Assembly (NCBI RefSeq): GCF_000327385.1
Contig: NW_008710601.1
Coordinates: 6,010-70,009, forward strand
Direction: 5' to 3'
Length of the DNA: 64,000 nt
From: Lottia gigantea
Lineage: Eukaryota; Mollusca; Gastropoda; Lottiidae
A program made the position numbers and the translations under genes. The stretch's first letter is position 1, and every line of letters starts with the position of its first letter. Shown here one piece after another: positions 22,901 to 35,400 of this stretch. The notes beneath the pieces are model-generated. The model worked only from the letters and a program-made list of their open reading frames with translations, ran no database searches and was not told the origin of the DNA.

Positions 22901-24118
22901 GTAGAAAGCAGACAACTCTCAGTGTAGTCTAAGATTAGTTTTGTTCACAAAAATAATCTTGAAATTATTCATATTGTGCTTCATTATCTCAAAAAGTAAG
23001 TTTGCCACGTATTTTTTGATAGAGTAAGTTATGAGTCCATGTTTATTAGTGAGAGATGAGTCAGACAGGTTGTGATCATGAATGTTGGTTGGCCTACCTA
23101 CTCGACTCAACATCACAAATGTAAACAACTAGGGAGGGGGAAATTATTTTTAGTCATGGCTTCTCATTGAGTATTCTAGTTCAGTTTTATATTACTAATA
23201 CTTGCGAAAGGTGCAAGGTTCTCACTTATTGTTAGTCCACAAAATGACGTGAATTGTTTATTTTTGGTAAGTAGGCTAGTAAGTCTTAAAAAAGTCAGAA
23301 CAGGATGCTAATGCTTTCTGAGATCACCTATTTTCCCTGTGCAAGTGCTGTCCCTAATAAGATACTGCCAATTAATATTGCAAATTGAAACATGTACGTC
23401 TACACCTTGATAAATAGGGAAATCAAAACATTTTGGTCTTTGGTTAGTACTTGAACTGTCAATAATATAATGGTGAGTCTGATAATGTATTATTATGTAG
23501 GTCATCTATTTTTAGAACTTACTGCAATAGGTATCCACAACAAATATTACCCTGTCAAAGACTATACTATGAGGCTTTGTGCTCTTTAGGGTATTTGTGT
23601 AAGATAATATTGTAGGCCTACATGCATGATGGTTTTCTTAAAGAAAACTTGTTTATGCATGCTTGTTCTTCGGTAGATATAAATACATAATAATAATAAT
23701 AATTAAATAGGGACCAAACTCATTTCATATCATTATTCCATAATTTCCATAAGAAAAAATTGTCCTTGTAACTAAAAAATTTAACTAATATTGGAAATTA
23801 GTCAGCCATATGGGTAATGGCAATTTTTTAGTTCAAAGAGTTAATTATGTTAATAAGTTATGTAAATGGGCACTGTTAAAGATTATGTCAGTGAGATTCA
23901 GCAAAGTAAATTGTGCGATATAAATATATGATTAAGTATACAGTTAAAATATGTCCTCCTCCACCAAATGATTTCAACATATGATAGATCAATACTTTAT
24001 TCATGTATGTCTACAGGCCTACATGTTTACCCTTTTCAAATAACAGTTTATTGTCTCGTAAATTATAGATTTTTTTTATTATGTAGTCTAGTCTATTATT
24101 TGATTATTCCAGGTGAAA
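22901..24118 (+). other. Probable 5' UTR and first intron of YPEL5
   Basis: No coding sequence was recognised. It contains plus-strand GTAAGT donor candidates and, at its end, a T-rich tract and AG (24111-24112) seven bases before the YPEL5 ATG, which fits a 5'-UTR intron. Confidence 0.45.
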
Positions 24119-24227
24119 ATGGGCCGAGTATTTCTCCATCATATTGGAGGCAATCGATTATTTTCTTGTGCCAGCTGTGACACACCTTTAACTAATAGAG
24201 CAGAGTTGATTTCCACCAGATTCACAG
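24119..24227 (+). CDS. YPEL5: YPEL5 coding exon 1
   Basis: Starts at the ATG at 24119 (AAAATGGG context). It encodes [12 protein letters not shown], the first zinc knuckle CASC and ELISTRFTG, and ends with donor ACAG/GTACAC after the first base of a Gly codon. The upstream in-frame GTG belongs to the 5' UTR. Confidence 0.96.
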
Positions 24228-25102
24228 GTACACAATTTTATACAGAATCCTCTCCCTTGTTTGTGACCAGAAGGAGTTCAGCCCTGTTTTCAGTTGTTCA
24301 ATTTTGGAATTGGAAAATTAAAAAAGAAAGAAATTCTTTTTCTTGCTCTCTATAACCTATTTATCAGATGTCTGGTTTGGTACAAAATATGAAAATTCTG
24401 CACAGAAGGGATTTATCATGATTATCATGACATTTTGCCCCTTAAGGACATGTTATTTAAGATTACCTACTTACATTGTATGGATCATCACTCAGTTGTT
24501 ACATTATTGCAACTTCTATCAAATGATTTATTGCCTCAAATTATATCACAAAAACATGAAAATTGTAAGCTAGTCAGCTAGTCAGAACATTAATTTTTCT
24601 GAAAAACCCATAATTATGTACAGTGTAAAAGGTCCTTAAATGATGTCAAGAGGTTCCTCGGCATTCTGTATTTGGTTTATTAGAAGAATTTAAATGTACT
24701 GACAGGAATTTAGAACAGAGCTTAATAATCTATTTTCTTCTACCTAAATACAAATACTAGAAAATACTTTTACCACGTCTTAAATTAGTCAGGGAGCAAT
24801 TTGAATTATTTGCTTCAAATATTTTAAAATTTCGAAATTGTATTTTAGGTGCTACAGGCAGAGCATTCCTCTTTAATAAAGTGGTGAATTTAAACTTCAG
24901 TGAAGTTCAGGATCGTGTGATGTTAACAGGAAGACACATGGTTCGCGATGTTTCTTGTAAAAACTGTGAGGCTAAATTAGGATGGATCTATGAATTTGCT
25001 ACAGAAGAAAATCAACGATACAAGGAAGGAAGAGTTATATTGGAGAGGGCTCTTGTTACTGAAAGTGAAGGCTTTGATGACCATATTCAAAATGACAGTT
25101 GA
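24119..25102 (+). CDS. YPEL5: Yippee-like protein 5, gene span
   Basis: Two exons (24119-24227 and 24849-25102) encode 120 residues; the human protein has 121. Yippee proteins are small zinc-binding proteins, and YPEL5 is known as a partner of RanBPM/RanBP9 and a component of the CTLH (GID) E3 ligase. The zinc ligands are visible: Cys17-Cys20 (CASC) and Cys73-Cys76 (CKNC), giving the family pattern CX2C-X52-CX2C. Diagnostic stretches are [39 protein letters not shown] and [13 protein letters not shown]. The single intron splits a Gly codon after the first base (ACA G / GT GCT). YPEL1-4 are excluded by the YPEL5-specific MGR-FL-HIGG start and the acidic tail. A candidate poly(A) signal lies at 26124-26129. 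Confidence 0.97.
24849..25102 (+). CDS. YPEL5: YPEL5 coding exon 2
   Basis: Acceptor TATTTTAG precedes GTGCTACAGG. It completes the Gly codon and encodes [14 protein letters not shown], the second zinc knuckle CKNC and [19 protein letters not shown], and ends at TGA (25100-25102) after DDHIQNDS. Confidence 0.97.
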
Positions 25103-26220
25103 TGCGATTTGTGTAGATATTTGATATTTCCACTGTAAATCAACCAAATTCCATCCAGGCCCTGCTTTGACAACATGAACTGATCTTTTGTCAAAGTGTT
25201 CAGAGCTCTGTCAGAGACAACAGTTCTTCAGATTGGATCTGGAAATTATTCTAAAATACTCTGAAAAAGAATCTCAAATATTTTTACAAATCTATTAAAA
25301 TATATGAGATCTTTTAAAAGTAACATTTAGTTATAAGACTGATCCTTTCTTTTGAATTTGTGTTTGTCAAAGGAACTTGTTAAGAGTACAAACCTTTGTG
25401 TTGCTGTGAAAGTTTCAAGGTTTTCAATGAATGAAGATTGTTTAAACTTTTTTCTATGTATTAATGATGATAAAAATTACTCCAAAAATAGGATGAGACT
25501 CAAAGTTTCTATGACTTTTAAGCCATTCTCAGTTTACATATTGATTAACTAGGAATTTCCCCCCAAGAGAAGTTGGCGCTTGGAAATGGTATCTTTATGT
25601 CTAAATAGTAGAAACCAATAATTTATTCTTAGCTTATGTGTTCTATCTTTTGAGTTAATGTAATAGTAAAAATATTCAATTCCTTCAAAAAGAGAAAATC
25701 TCTAGATTTTTATGACCCATTCTGTAAATGTAAACATATGATCATCTTGCATAGGAAATTGGTTTGACCTTCTGACCTCTTTATCTATGTGAAAACCAGA
25801 TTATAAAGATTGTTTACTTACTGAAAGATTATGTACAGATATAGATAATCTTTATAATGTTATATGATATTCTTAATTGGCTACTAATTATGATAATTAC
25901 TATATATGAATAATTTACCACTCATGTATATAAAAAATGCATTTTGTAAAGTCATTTCTGTCTGTAGATTTAGGACAGGCAGAAAGCAAGCACGAGTCTT
26001 CATACAGGCTGATAGTGTGTTACACAGAACAACATGGCAAGGCAACTGATACATATAAGATATACATGTATATGTTTTTTTTTTCAATGATGAACATGTG
26101 AATGCATCATGTAAATTTACCATAATAAACTTAGTAGTTCGTCTTTGGCTCCCTTATTGTAAACATTCAATGGTCCCAAACTATAACTGTTCAGATCGCC
26201 TTTGAATTAAATCAGAGGAT
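25103..26220 (+). other. YPEL5 3' UTR and flank
   Basis: AT-rich with no coding signal. An AATAAA hexamer at 26124-26129 is a reasonable poly(A) signal, which would give a 3' UTR of about 1 kb. Confidence 0.45.
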
Positions 26221-26279
26221 GATAAATTTCACTCTGAAAATAAACAATAGTGGTTAAATGAAGTTCAACCACCGAGAAT

Positions 26280-26820
26280 TTGGAGGACATAGGGGCTATC
26301 TAGAGAATGCCTGAAAATAACGCGTCTCTCAGAGGTGAGGCACAAAGGACCAATGCCCCTTGAGACCAGGAGAGTGGGGGCTGCTGAAGGCAGATGGCCT
26401 GAGATTAATTTAGCAATTAGAGTGCACAAAATTCACTTCAAAATAAGGGCTGAGGGTAGGGCTATGGTCCCTACTTATGCTACTGAGGTAATACCCCTTT
26501 AACTCAGTTTGTACCTGTCAGTGTTGCAGGTTGTACCTGTCAGTGTTGCAGGTTGTACCTGTCAGTGTTGCAGGTTGGAGGGGTTGAAAAAAGTCTTTTC
26601 CTTCAGAGACAATAAACCAAGTCCCTATGTGCTACAGGCAATGCATGTTAAAGATATCTCGACATGCTGACTTTGTTTTCTCGGCAAAATATCCTTCGTT
26701 ACACACTGCTAGGCATTGCCTGTCTCCAATTAGGTGCAGAAAAAGTAAGATGTAAAACAAATATTGGCTATGGCCCTTCAGTTGGATTATCTCCCTTCGA
26801 ACAAAATCAAGTTATTTCGA
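26280..26820. repeat. SINE-like dispersed repeat (unclassified)
   Basis: A GC-richer block unlike its neighbours. Its middle resembles the body of the SINE at 53197-53465: TGTCAGTGTTGCAG versus TGTCAGTGATGCAG, GTTGAAAAAAGTC.TTTTC versus ATTGAAAAAAGTG..., and GGCATTGC...GGTGCAGAAAA versus TGCATTGC...GGGGCAGAAAA. It ends in mollusc-repeat-like CTATGGCCCTTCAG and TTATCTCCCTTCG. No clear tRNA-like head was found. Confidence 0.4.
26508..26574. repeat. 22-bp triplication inside the SINE-like block
   Basis: Three tandem copies of a 22-bp unit built on TGTACCTGTCAGTGTTGCAG, essentially identical, which points to a recent local expansion. Confidence 0.9.
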
Positions 26821-27109
26821 GAAACAGCAATTACTGACACTGAGAAACAGTAATTAACTGTTATCTGTAGCCATAGTTGTTATTTTCTTTTACCTCCCTT
26901 TAACTGTGAGCACTAAAGGCTTCGTATTAACTTAAGAACGAGAAACTGTTTTTATATAGAAAAATCTACCTACTTCTCTATATGTGAAAGGCTTTTTAAA
27001 CCACTTGGGTCCATTACAAATCTTTTCACAGAATAATAGCAACATCATTACAATATAATTTCCGTAAAACTCCATATATTTCATTTCATTACAATATAAT
27101 TATGTTGGT

Positions 27110-28445
27110 ACAGAATGAGAATGTGTTTTGGTACATTTGTCATGATGTGGTGTTTTGGTATAGATTATGATGTACTTTTGTGTTGGTGCAGATTTAATGA
27201 TGTGTTGTGCAGGTACAGTTTATGATGAAGTGCTGTGATGGGTTCAGATTATGAAGAAGTGATATGTTGGTGCAGATTGTGATGAGGTACTGTGTTAACA
27301 GACCTTACAGATTGTGATTAAGGGATATTTGGTACAGATCGTAATGAAGTGGTGATGAAGTTTATGTTTTGGTACAGATTGTGATGAGGTGTTATGTTGG
27401 TACATATTGTGATAAGGTGTTGTGTTGGTGCAGATTGCGAAGGGATGGTGTGCTGGTACAGATTGTGATGAAGCGGTGTGTTTGTACAGATTTTGATGAG
27501 CGGTGTATTGTTTCAGATTGTAATGAAGTGCAGTATTTGTACAGATTGTGATGAAGTTTATGTTTTGGTACAGATTGTGATGAAGTGCTGTGTTGGTACA
27601 GATTGTGTTGAAGTGCTGTGTTGGTACAGATTGTGCTGAAGTGCTGTGCTGGTACATATTGTGATGAAGTGAAGTGTTGGTACAGATTATGATGAAGTGC
27701 TGTGTTGGTACAGATTGTGTTGAAGTGGAGTGTTGGTACAGATTGTGATGAAGTGAAGTGTTGGTACAGATTATGATGAGGTGCTGTGTTGGTACAGATT
27801 GTGTTGAAGTGTTGTGTTGGTAAAGATTGTGATGAAGTGAAGTGTTGGTACAGATTGTGATGAAGTGAAGTGTTGGTACAGATTGTGATGAAGTGATGTG
27901 TTGGTACAGATTGTGATGAAGTGAAGTGTTGGTACAGATTGTGATGAAGTGATGTGTTGGTACAGATTGTGATGAATTGTTGTGTTGGTACAGATTGTGA
28001 TGAAGTGTTGTATTGATACAGATTGTGATGAAGTGAAGTGTTGGTACAGATTGTGATGAAGTGCTGTGCTGGTAAATATTGTGATGAAGTGTTGTGTTGG
28101 TACAAATTGTGTTGAAGTGTTGTGTTGGTACAGATTGTGAGGAAGTGATATAATGGCTCTGATTATGATGAAGTGCTGTGTTGGTACAAATTGAGATGAA
28201 GTGCTGTGTTGGTACAGATTGTGAGGAAGTGATGTTATGGCTCTGATTATGATGAAGTGCTGTGTTGGTACAGATTGGGATGAAGTGATGTGTTGGTACA
28301 GATTGAGATGAAGTGCTGTGCTGGTACTGATTCTGATTAAGTGATGTAATGGCTCTGATTATGATGAAGTACTGTGTTGGTACAGATTGTGATGAAGTGC
28401 TATGTTGGTACAGATTGTGAGAAAGTGATGTTATGGCTCTGACTA
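27110..28445. repeat. 28-bp minisatellite, about 45 units
   Basis: A tandem array with unit TTGGTACAGATTGTGATGAA plus GTGAAGTG (28 bp) and minor variants. The core at about 27560-28140 is nearly perfect. The right part mixes in a variant containing ATGGCTCTGATTATGATGAA. Because 28 is not a multiple of three, one minus-strand frame passes through all three frames of the unit and still stays open for 237 codons (27392-28105), giving a 28-residue periodic peptide. I regard it as non-coding. Confidence 0.93.
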
Positions 28446-31400
28446 TGACTTTTCAAGATGATTCTCTGCAACAACAGATAATCATGAGTCTTGTGGAAAG
28501 AGAAGACAAGTCTCAAGTGAAGATTTTATTGGAGTAAGGTCAATTTTACATTATTTCAGTAATATATATACATCTTATTTCATTTACACTATCAAAATTC
28601 ACTCCCACAATTACACGTAACTACAACTTATTTCTTTTCTATATTGCTTAAAATAAACAGGAATTTTTAAACACATAAGGCAATATGTCAAATAAATTGC
28701 CTAAATTTAAATAGCATAATTGCTGCAAAAAAGAAAAAGATTGAACTCAAAATGTAATAAAATTAAAAAATGACCAAAAAAAAGAATGGGTTATCTATTT
28801 TTCATGAGTTATTTTTTTAAATTTCATAGATTATGCTAAAATTATCTTCTAAATTTCATAAATATATTTTAAAATTCCATAAATATACAGTAATTATGCT
28901 GGAATTTGAGATTTGTCTACATTATTGCAGAGATTTAATTTCTTCCCATTGATACGGTATAAATAATTGTTAACATCTTGGGAGCGTGTTGAAATAATAA
29001 ATATGACATATAATTAATATAAATATAATCATACATAATGGTTTAACAGCTCAAGTATTACTCTTACAGCACTATGGTTTAAAATGAACCCCATGTCTGC
29101 TATGTGTTTTTCAAGGTCTGTTATGTGATTTGATGAAGATTAAGCATCTTTTTACAAGCTAAAAACACAAATTACACTGAGTATTCATCATTTTTCTTGC
29201 TAGTCAAAATACATGACAAGTTTAGAATTGATTGCTACCTAGATTGGATATCCTGATGATTTTTACAGATGCTACCATACTTTTCTACAACATATCTTTA
29301 AAAATTTACTTGGTACAAGTATATTTCCATGCTATAATTTTAAGTAGATTTTGAATTATAAGAATTTGCCATATACATTATTATAATTAATCATATTTTT
29401 CATATTTTATGCTAATGACTTATAAAGAATAATCAAAAGTAAATTATAAAAAATTAATATTTTATCTTATATTCAAAATACTGATCTTTATTATTGACTG
29501 CAAAATTCATTATTCAAATTATTCACTAATTAATTGTGTTTGCTACAATTTATTCTGATTTATGCAAAAATTCAAATGTTATAGTTATAGACAAAATTCA
29601 TTAATTCAAAGTATTTATTTATAAATCAAGAGCCTTAGAAAGTTATTATTCAGATTTATGCAAAATTCATAAATTCAAATAAATTATTCATCAATTATTA
29701 TATATGAAACTTTGGTAACTATTCATTATGCGAAGTTCATAAATTATGTAACCTGTTGAATTCATTATTTATTACATATAAAGCTTTTTGTATCTATTCT
29801 GTCATTCATTCATTTTCATTCATTCTTTCATCACTCAATCAATTTGACCATTACAAACTGAAACATGAAATAGGCTTATATTATGTCATCTAACAATGAG
29901 AATTACTTTGGTATTGTACACTCTATAGACCACTGTAAGCATCTACACATTGAATTTATACACAAATATGTATTCACCATAAATTAGGCCCAAAAATTAA
30001 TTTTCACTTTTGCATGGTGCTCATTTCAAAATCAATAATCACAAATCACACTGTAGTTAAGTTTCACAATGATGAAAGTAAATAAGATATATTATCACAA
30101 TATGTATGAAAATGCTTATTTAAGATTTTTTTTTTTTTTTGCAAATTTTAGCAGAATGTGTGAGGCAACCCAAAAAAAAAAAAATAAACAAACTATTACA
30201 TGCTGTATTCAATTAGATTCATAATGTTACATAACTTCTTGTATTTCGTGTGATTTACATTTCAAAATATGTGACAATGTATCTTCCGATAGATTTTGTG
30301 ACAATTCTTATTAAAATTCATGAGAATTTCTGGGCCTAACTTATTTGTTGTGGAAATGCACTTTGGGACTTATGATAAACAATAATTAAATATATTATAA
30401 ATTAATTTATAGTCTCGTTATCCAGTTTTAATTACACTCAGTGTAATCATAAAGAAAATAGCTGCTCAGTTTAATAACTCATCATTTTGTACAATATTAA
30501 ATGGTGGTAATGACAGCATGCAATCTCTCTGTGATGCTTTAACAAATTACAGTAATATTGGGATGTAGATAAATTGCTCACTGGTAAAGAATCAAGAATG
30601 ACAAATGCAACTGGGTTCTATTGGTCTGTGCCTTGAAATCAAACTTGTCACCATATAGCTGATATTGTGCTAAATATATTCAACTGTCTCTAGACGTTAA
30701 GGATTGGCCATCGATGACAAGTGGAATTAAGATTTGAAAGTCTCAGAGAGTGCCAGGAATAGTTATTAAACTGAGCAGCAAACAAAGTGCCATAAAAAAT
30801 TAAAGCACTGCATAGAATCAACAACTTTGATTCTAATCAAAAATATAACAAACAGAATACAATTATACAATAATAATAATAATTAAGTTATTTACAATAT
30901 TCATTAAGCACTGACAAAATTAAAAAAAAAACATCATGGTTTTCAAAAATCACATAAAACCCAACTGTGGTTTTTCACATTATAATTAATATTATAAAAC
31001 TATCAATATTTCAATTTGGCAGTTCTTTCTGCTTCTTGTCAATTGTGTCTATTTCACAAATATTTGAGGATATTTCTTTACTGTTTTGAAGTCTTAACTT
31101 CACTTCCACAGGCTGTTTCCAGACTGCATTGCTTTTTTCTCTTGCAAAAATTTATTTCATATCGCTTTTCTTTTTCAAGAAATTCACAGATGTCTTCTTC
31201 TTTTCTCTTGAGAATCAAAATGACATGCTATTTTTTTCCCAAAGAATCACATTCTATTTCTTTTTCTCTAATAAAATCACAAGCAATTTTTATTTCTCTT
31301 AAGAAGCATTGATCAACTTTCTATTCTCAATAGAATCATATGCTTTCACTCTTTTCGTTTACGAATCACAAACTCTTTCTCCTTTTTCTTGAGAATTCCA

Positions 31401-31883
31401 ACATCATGGACACTATCAATATAATGCTTTATAATGCCATACTGATATTTTTGACTATTTGTTTTTGATGGTTACTCTGGCCAAGTCACAAATCTATTGG
31501 CCTTGCTGCTTTATCTCAATTAAGTAGATGTCTATTAAGTCACAAGGCCCATCTCTACCTAATGTACTTATACAGTCACAAGTTGCTTTTACTAAAGACC
31601 TTTTAAATAATAATTATAGTAACGGATGGACTGCTTCCTGGTCTTTCCTGAAGTATGCACACTATTATGACTATAATGAAACTAGATGATCTTTGGTATT
31701 GGAAAGTTTCCTTTGTAGCTGTTCTTTGACTCTCTGCTGTTAGCTACTAACACATCCTGAGCACATTCGCCAATTCTTTTGAAAAATTGATGAATACTCC
31801 AGGATGGAACCTCAACTGTCATATAAAACTGAGTATATTCCTAAGTTGTTGAGTTAAATTTTGTTCTATGGCAGTAAAATAAA
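28446..31883 (-). other. AT-rich intergenic region and probable PTK7 3' UTR
   Basis: No coding sequence is supported. Runs of ATT-rich simple sequence lie between 29400 and 29830. The PTK7 transcript should end here; a minus-strand AATAAA at 31289-31294, about 590 bases past the stop, is one candidate poly(A) signal. The plus-strand open frame 31016-31312 is low-complexity and antisense to the UTR. Confidence 0.45.
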
Positions 31884-32471
31884 TTAATTATGTTCATTAA
31901 ATGCTGCAGCTAACATATCTCCCATGATCACACAAATATCACTAAAAGATGGCCGATCTTTTGGAGAGTCTAGCATACACTTTCTTATAAAATCAGTAAC
32001 AATACTTGGACATTGTTCTGAGTAAGTTAAGGACAAAATTCCACTCTTAAGTCCTTTCAGCACTTCCTCGTCACTCTGTTGTCGATATGGAATTTCAGCC
32101 AGATGAAAAACTTCCCAAACAAACACACCAAATGACCAAACATCGGTTTTTGTGGTGTATTCATCATCATGAACAGCCTCAGAAGGCAGCCATCTTATTG
32201 GGACAGGATAATGGCCAATTTTGAAATATTCCACAGCATACAAATCATGACACATGGCCAGGCTACAAATCTTTAATTCCATTCTGGAACTCAGTAAGAT
32301 GTTTCTGGTGGCCAAATCTTTATGGACTAAGCGTTGGTTTGAAAGATGTTCCATTCCCAAAGCAACTTGACTACACATGTTAAGTTTCTGAGCAAGTGAC
32401 AAAGCTGGTAGTCGTGGGATACGGCGGCCATTATCTCCTCTGGTAGCCAACAAAAACTGTTTCAGATCTCC
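31884..32471 (-). CDS. PTK7: PTK7 last exon (kinase hinge to C terminus)
   Basis: Starts in phase 0 after TTTCAG with GDLKQFLLATRG. It contains CSQVALGMEHLSNQRLVHKD, LATRNILL, KICSLAMCHDLY (DFG replaced by SLA), PIRWLPSEAVHDDEYTTKTD, VWSFGVFVWEVF and DSPKDRPSF, and ends NEHN at TAA (31884-31886). The pseudoactive site matches vertebrate PTK7, so kinase activity is not expected. Confidence 0.96.
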   Translation of the reverse strand, partial: GDLKQFLLATRGDNGRRIPRLPALSLAQKLNMCSQVALGMEHLSNQRLVHKDLATRNILLSSRMELKICSLAMCHDLYAVEYFKIGHYPVPIRWLPSEAVHDDEYTTKTDVWSFGVFVWEVFHLAEIPYRQQSDEEVLKGLKSGILSLTYSEQCPSIVTDFIRKCMLDSPKDRPSFSDICVIMGDMLAAAFNEHN

Positions 32472-35400
32472 CTGAAATGATAAATCAATAATTTTCATGA
32501 TTTTTCAAGACTTTAAATTTTATTTCTAAATAAAAGTGTAAGACTCTTTAGGTATTATGACGAAAAATATTAGATTGGAAGAATTTTAAGATCCCTAGAA
32601 GACCCCCCCAAATATTTTTTAAAGAGTAATTTTGCCTCCTGTAACACATTGGTTCTACATAAACGTAAAATAAACATTATTTTTTTGTTTTGTTTTGTCT
32701 TCATTGTTTAGAAGATTGAAAAACATAAAATAATCAGAGAGAATAGCAATCAATCTAAAAAATATCATGGTCATAAAAATCTCAACTTAACAACAACAAA
32801 ACCTAGTTTTATTTTGATACCTGCCATAAAAGAAAATTTAATTTCACCAGCTTATTTTAAATTTGCCAAGAATCTATCAAAATTAGCCATAAATCTTGGC
32901 TAATAGAACTTAAGCTTGGTTAATGTATATTTTTAACATATGTACAGAATAGAAAGAGTTTTTTTTTTCATCTTTGTAGAAAAATGTTGAAAACTAGGTT
33001 GAGAGTTGGAGTTGAAAAACGAGAGAATGATTAAAAATGCAGTCATTGATCATGTGAAACGTGTTTGTATAAACATTAAGATTTAAGGATATAAAACAAT
33101 TTATGGTAGATGAGTTGAACAGATGATTAGATGTTAATGTTAAAGGTATACTACCTCTTAGGATGACCAAAAAATTTTAATTATTAAACTTGACCAAAAT
33201 GAGTCTTTGTTCATCAGTGGACTTACCTGGTATCTAACTATATGACAGAATCTCTTTATTACCAATCCATAAAACTAAGTAATAATTCATTAAACAAAGT
33301 AATTTTGAAACACACTTAGAAGCGTTTTTCAATAATTACTTATTTTAATGGATATATCGTCTTATATAGAGATTCTATTCTTTAGTCATGGCACCTGGTA
33401 AGTCCAACTGATGAATATTATAATCTTATTGAGCAAGTTTAAGACTTTAAAGTGTATCTCAATTCTAATAGGTAGTATACCTTTAATATAGTGTAGTATC
33501 AGATACCAACTGATGGTGTTTGTACTGAGTAAAGGTTAGCGTTGCAGTAATAGTTTGGTTAAGTTACAACTTAGAATAACGTGTTGGTTTCAACTTTGAG
33601 AGGGTTATTAAAATAAGTGCACCTGATAGGTAAATATCAAATTTCAATGTAGGGATTTTAAAGAGAATTGTCCCAAGCTGGAGGGTGATGAGGTGTCTAG
33701 TTTGGAAAGCAGTGCACAAGACACTAAAAAGTTGTTTTTGTAAAATTATTATTTAAATGCTTTCATTATTTAACAAAATGTTCCTTAAATTTCATTTTTA
33801 TCCACCAATGCATATAACTTCTTCGATGATAAAACAGACTAAAACACTACCACAGGATGTCAGTCAACACAGGAATTTCAAAGAAAAGCAGAAATTTCAC
33901 GAAATATGTGGCCAAGAGCCGTATATCTGGCCAGAATGGTAGATATTCTTAATCTGAGCTAGATTTTGAAAATTTTCAAATGTTAAAATTCAAAATTGAA
34001 ATTTATACATGATATATCTAGCTTTACCCTGATAGACTAAAAAATGGAAATTTTAGAAAAACTTACCCAGTCACAATATTCAGTAATTAAGAATTGTGGT
34101 TCCATTTCACGACAGACACCTAACAATTTGACTATATTTGGATGATCAAGTTTAGAATACATCTCCATTTCTTGACGGAATTCAAAGAAAGCATGTTCCT
34201 CTTTATTTAATAAAGATTTGACCACAACTAGAGTCTCTTGTTCCACCATGGTGATACCACGAGCCTTGGCTAGAAAAATATCTCCAAACTGGCCCTTACC
34301 TGCAAATATAGTGGTCAAATTTAATATTAAAAGTTATTGATTCTAAAGTTAAAAGCTTTAGGACATACAATATGAATTTGGTTTTTTAATATTCAAATCT
34401 GGATGAGCTATTTTGACAGAATGTGGTGGTAATGTGCCAGAAAATCTTTCGGAAAAGGATACTAAACATAAAAAAGTCTATTCACAAAGGGAATCAGGTA
34501 TTCCAGAAGAGTGACCATTCCCTGCCTTGCAAGTAACATACCACAGTACAAAAGCTGCATCAACATTTTTGACCTTGACCTTATTGATTCAATATTCACA
34601 GGTACTGAACGGAGTTAAAACTTACCCAACATTCCTAGAGTTTGTAAATCTTGTCTGGGGAAATGAAGCCTGTCAAAACTTCCACGTCTGTTGGTTCGTG
34701 ATTGTTGAGATTGTGAACTATGGGATGGATGTGAACTCATACCAGATATATGTGAACGATTATCACTATCACTCACGCTACGAAACTGTGTTCCTGAATC
34801 ACGATCTTTCATTAATAATTCATGTTGCTCACGATTAATATCACCATTCTCTGATTTGACTGAAAGAGAGACAAGTCAAGTCATGTAATCCCACTTTTGC
34901 AGGTTTTGATTTAAAGAGGCATTAAAGTCACACAATGAAGCCAACATTTGGGTATGTTTACAGGAGTCTTATATGGCTTCATCCAAAAGTGAAGACAGCG
35001 ACATTAGCCGACTCTTTTTCGATTTCCAACTGTCGAGAGATCTTTAACCTAGACATCCTGTGGCACACCGAGCCTCAGTTATTGTCATAACCAGATGACT
35101 AGATGTTTTTCCCATGTCAGCACCTCTTACTTGCATCACAAAGCGGAAAGTAGTTTGAAAAATTTGAGGCATTATAAGTAACTTACTAGGAAATCGAGAG
35201 CTTTCATTGAGACCTTTAGTAACTCGACGTTGTTGGATTAGTCTGTAACTACAGAATACAGTTAAACCAATGACTAGAGCTAGATAAGCTCCAGCACTAC
35301 ATACAGCTATTATTATAGTCTTCATCATATTGAATCCTTCTTCTTCAACTTCTGTATAACCTGTAATTAGATGGTTTTATAGACAAAATTCAGATGATGA

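Noticed and set aside
27392-28105. 237-codon periodic open frame (HHNLYQ/TICTNT type)
   Set aside because: It lies wholly inside a 28-bp minisatellite; the peptide period follows the DNA period and resembles no real repeat protein.
31016-31312. 98-codon plus-strand open frame
   Set aside because: Low-complexity Ser/Phe-rich translation of the T-rich antisense of the PTK7 3' UTR.
34527-34838. 103-codon plus-strand open frame
   Set aside because: Antisense shadow of the PTK7 juxtamembrane exon.
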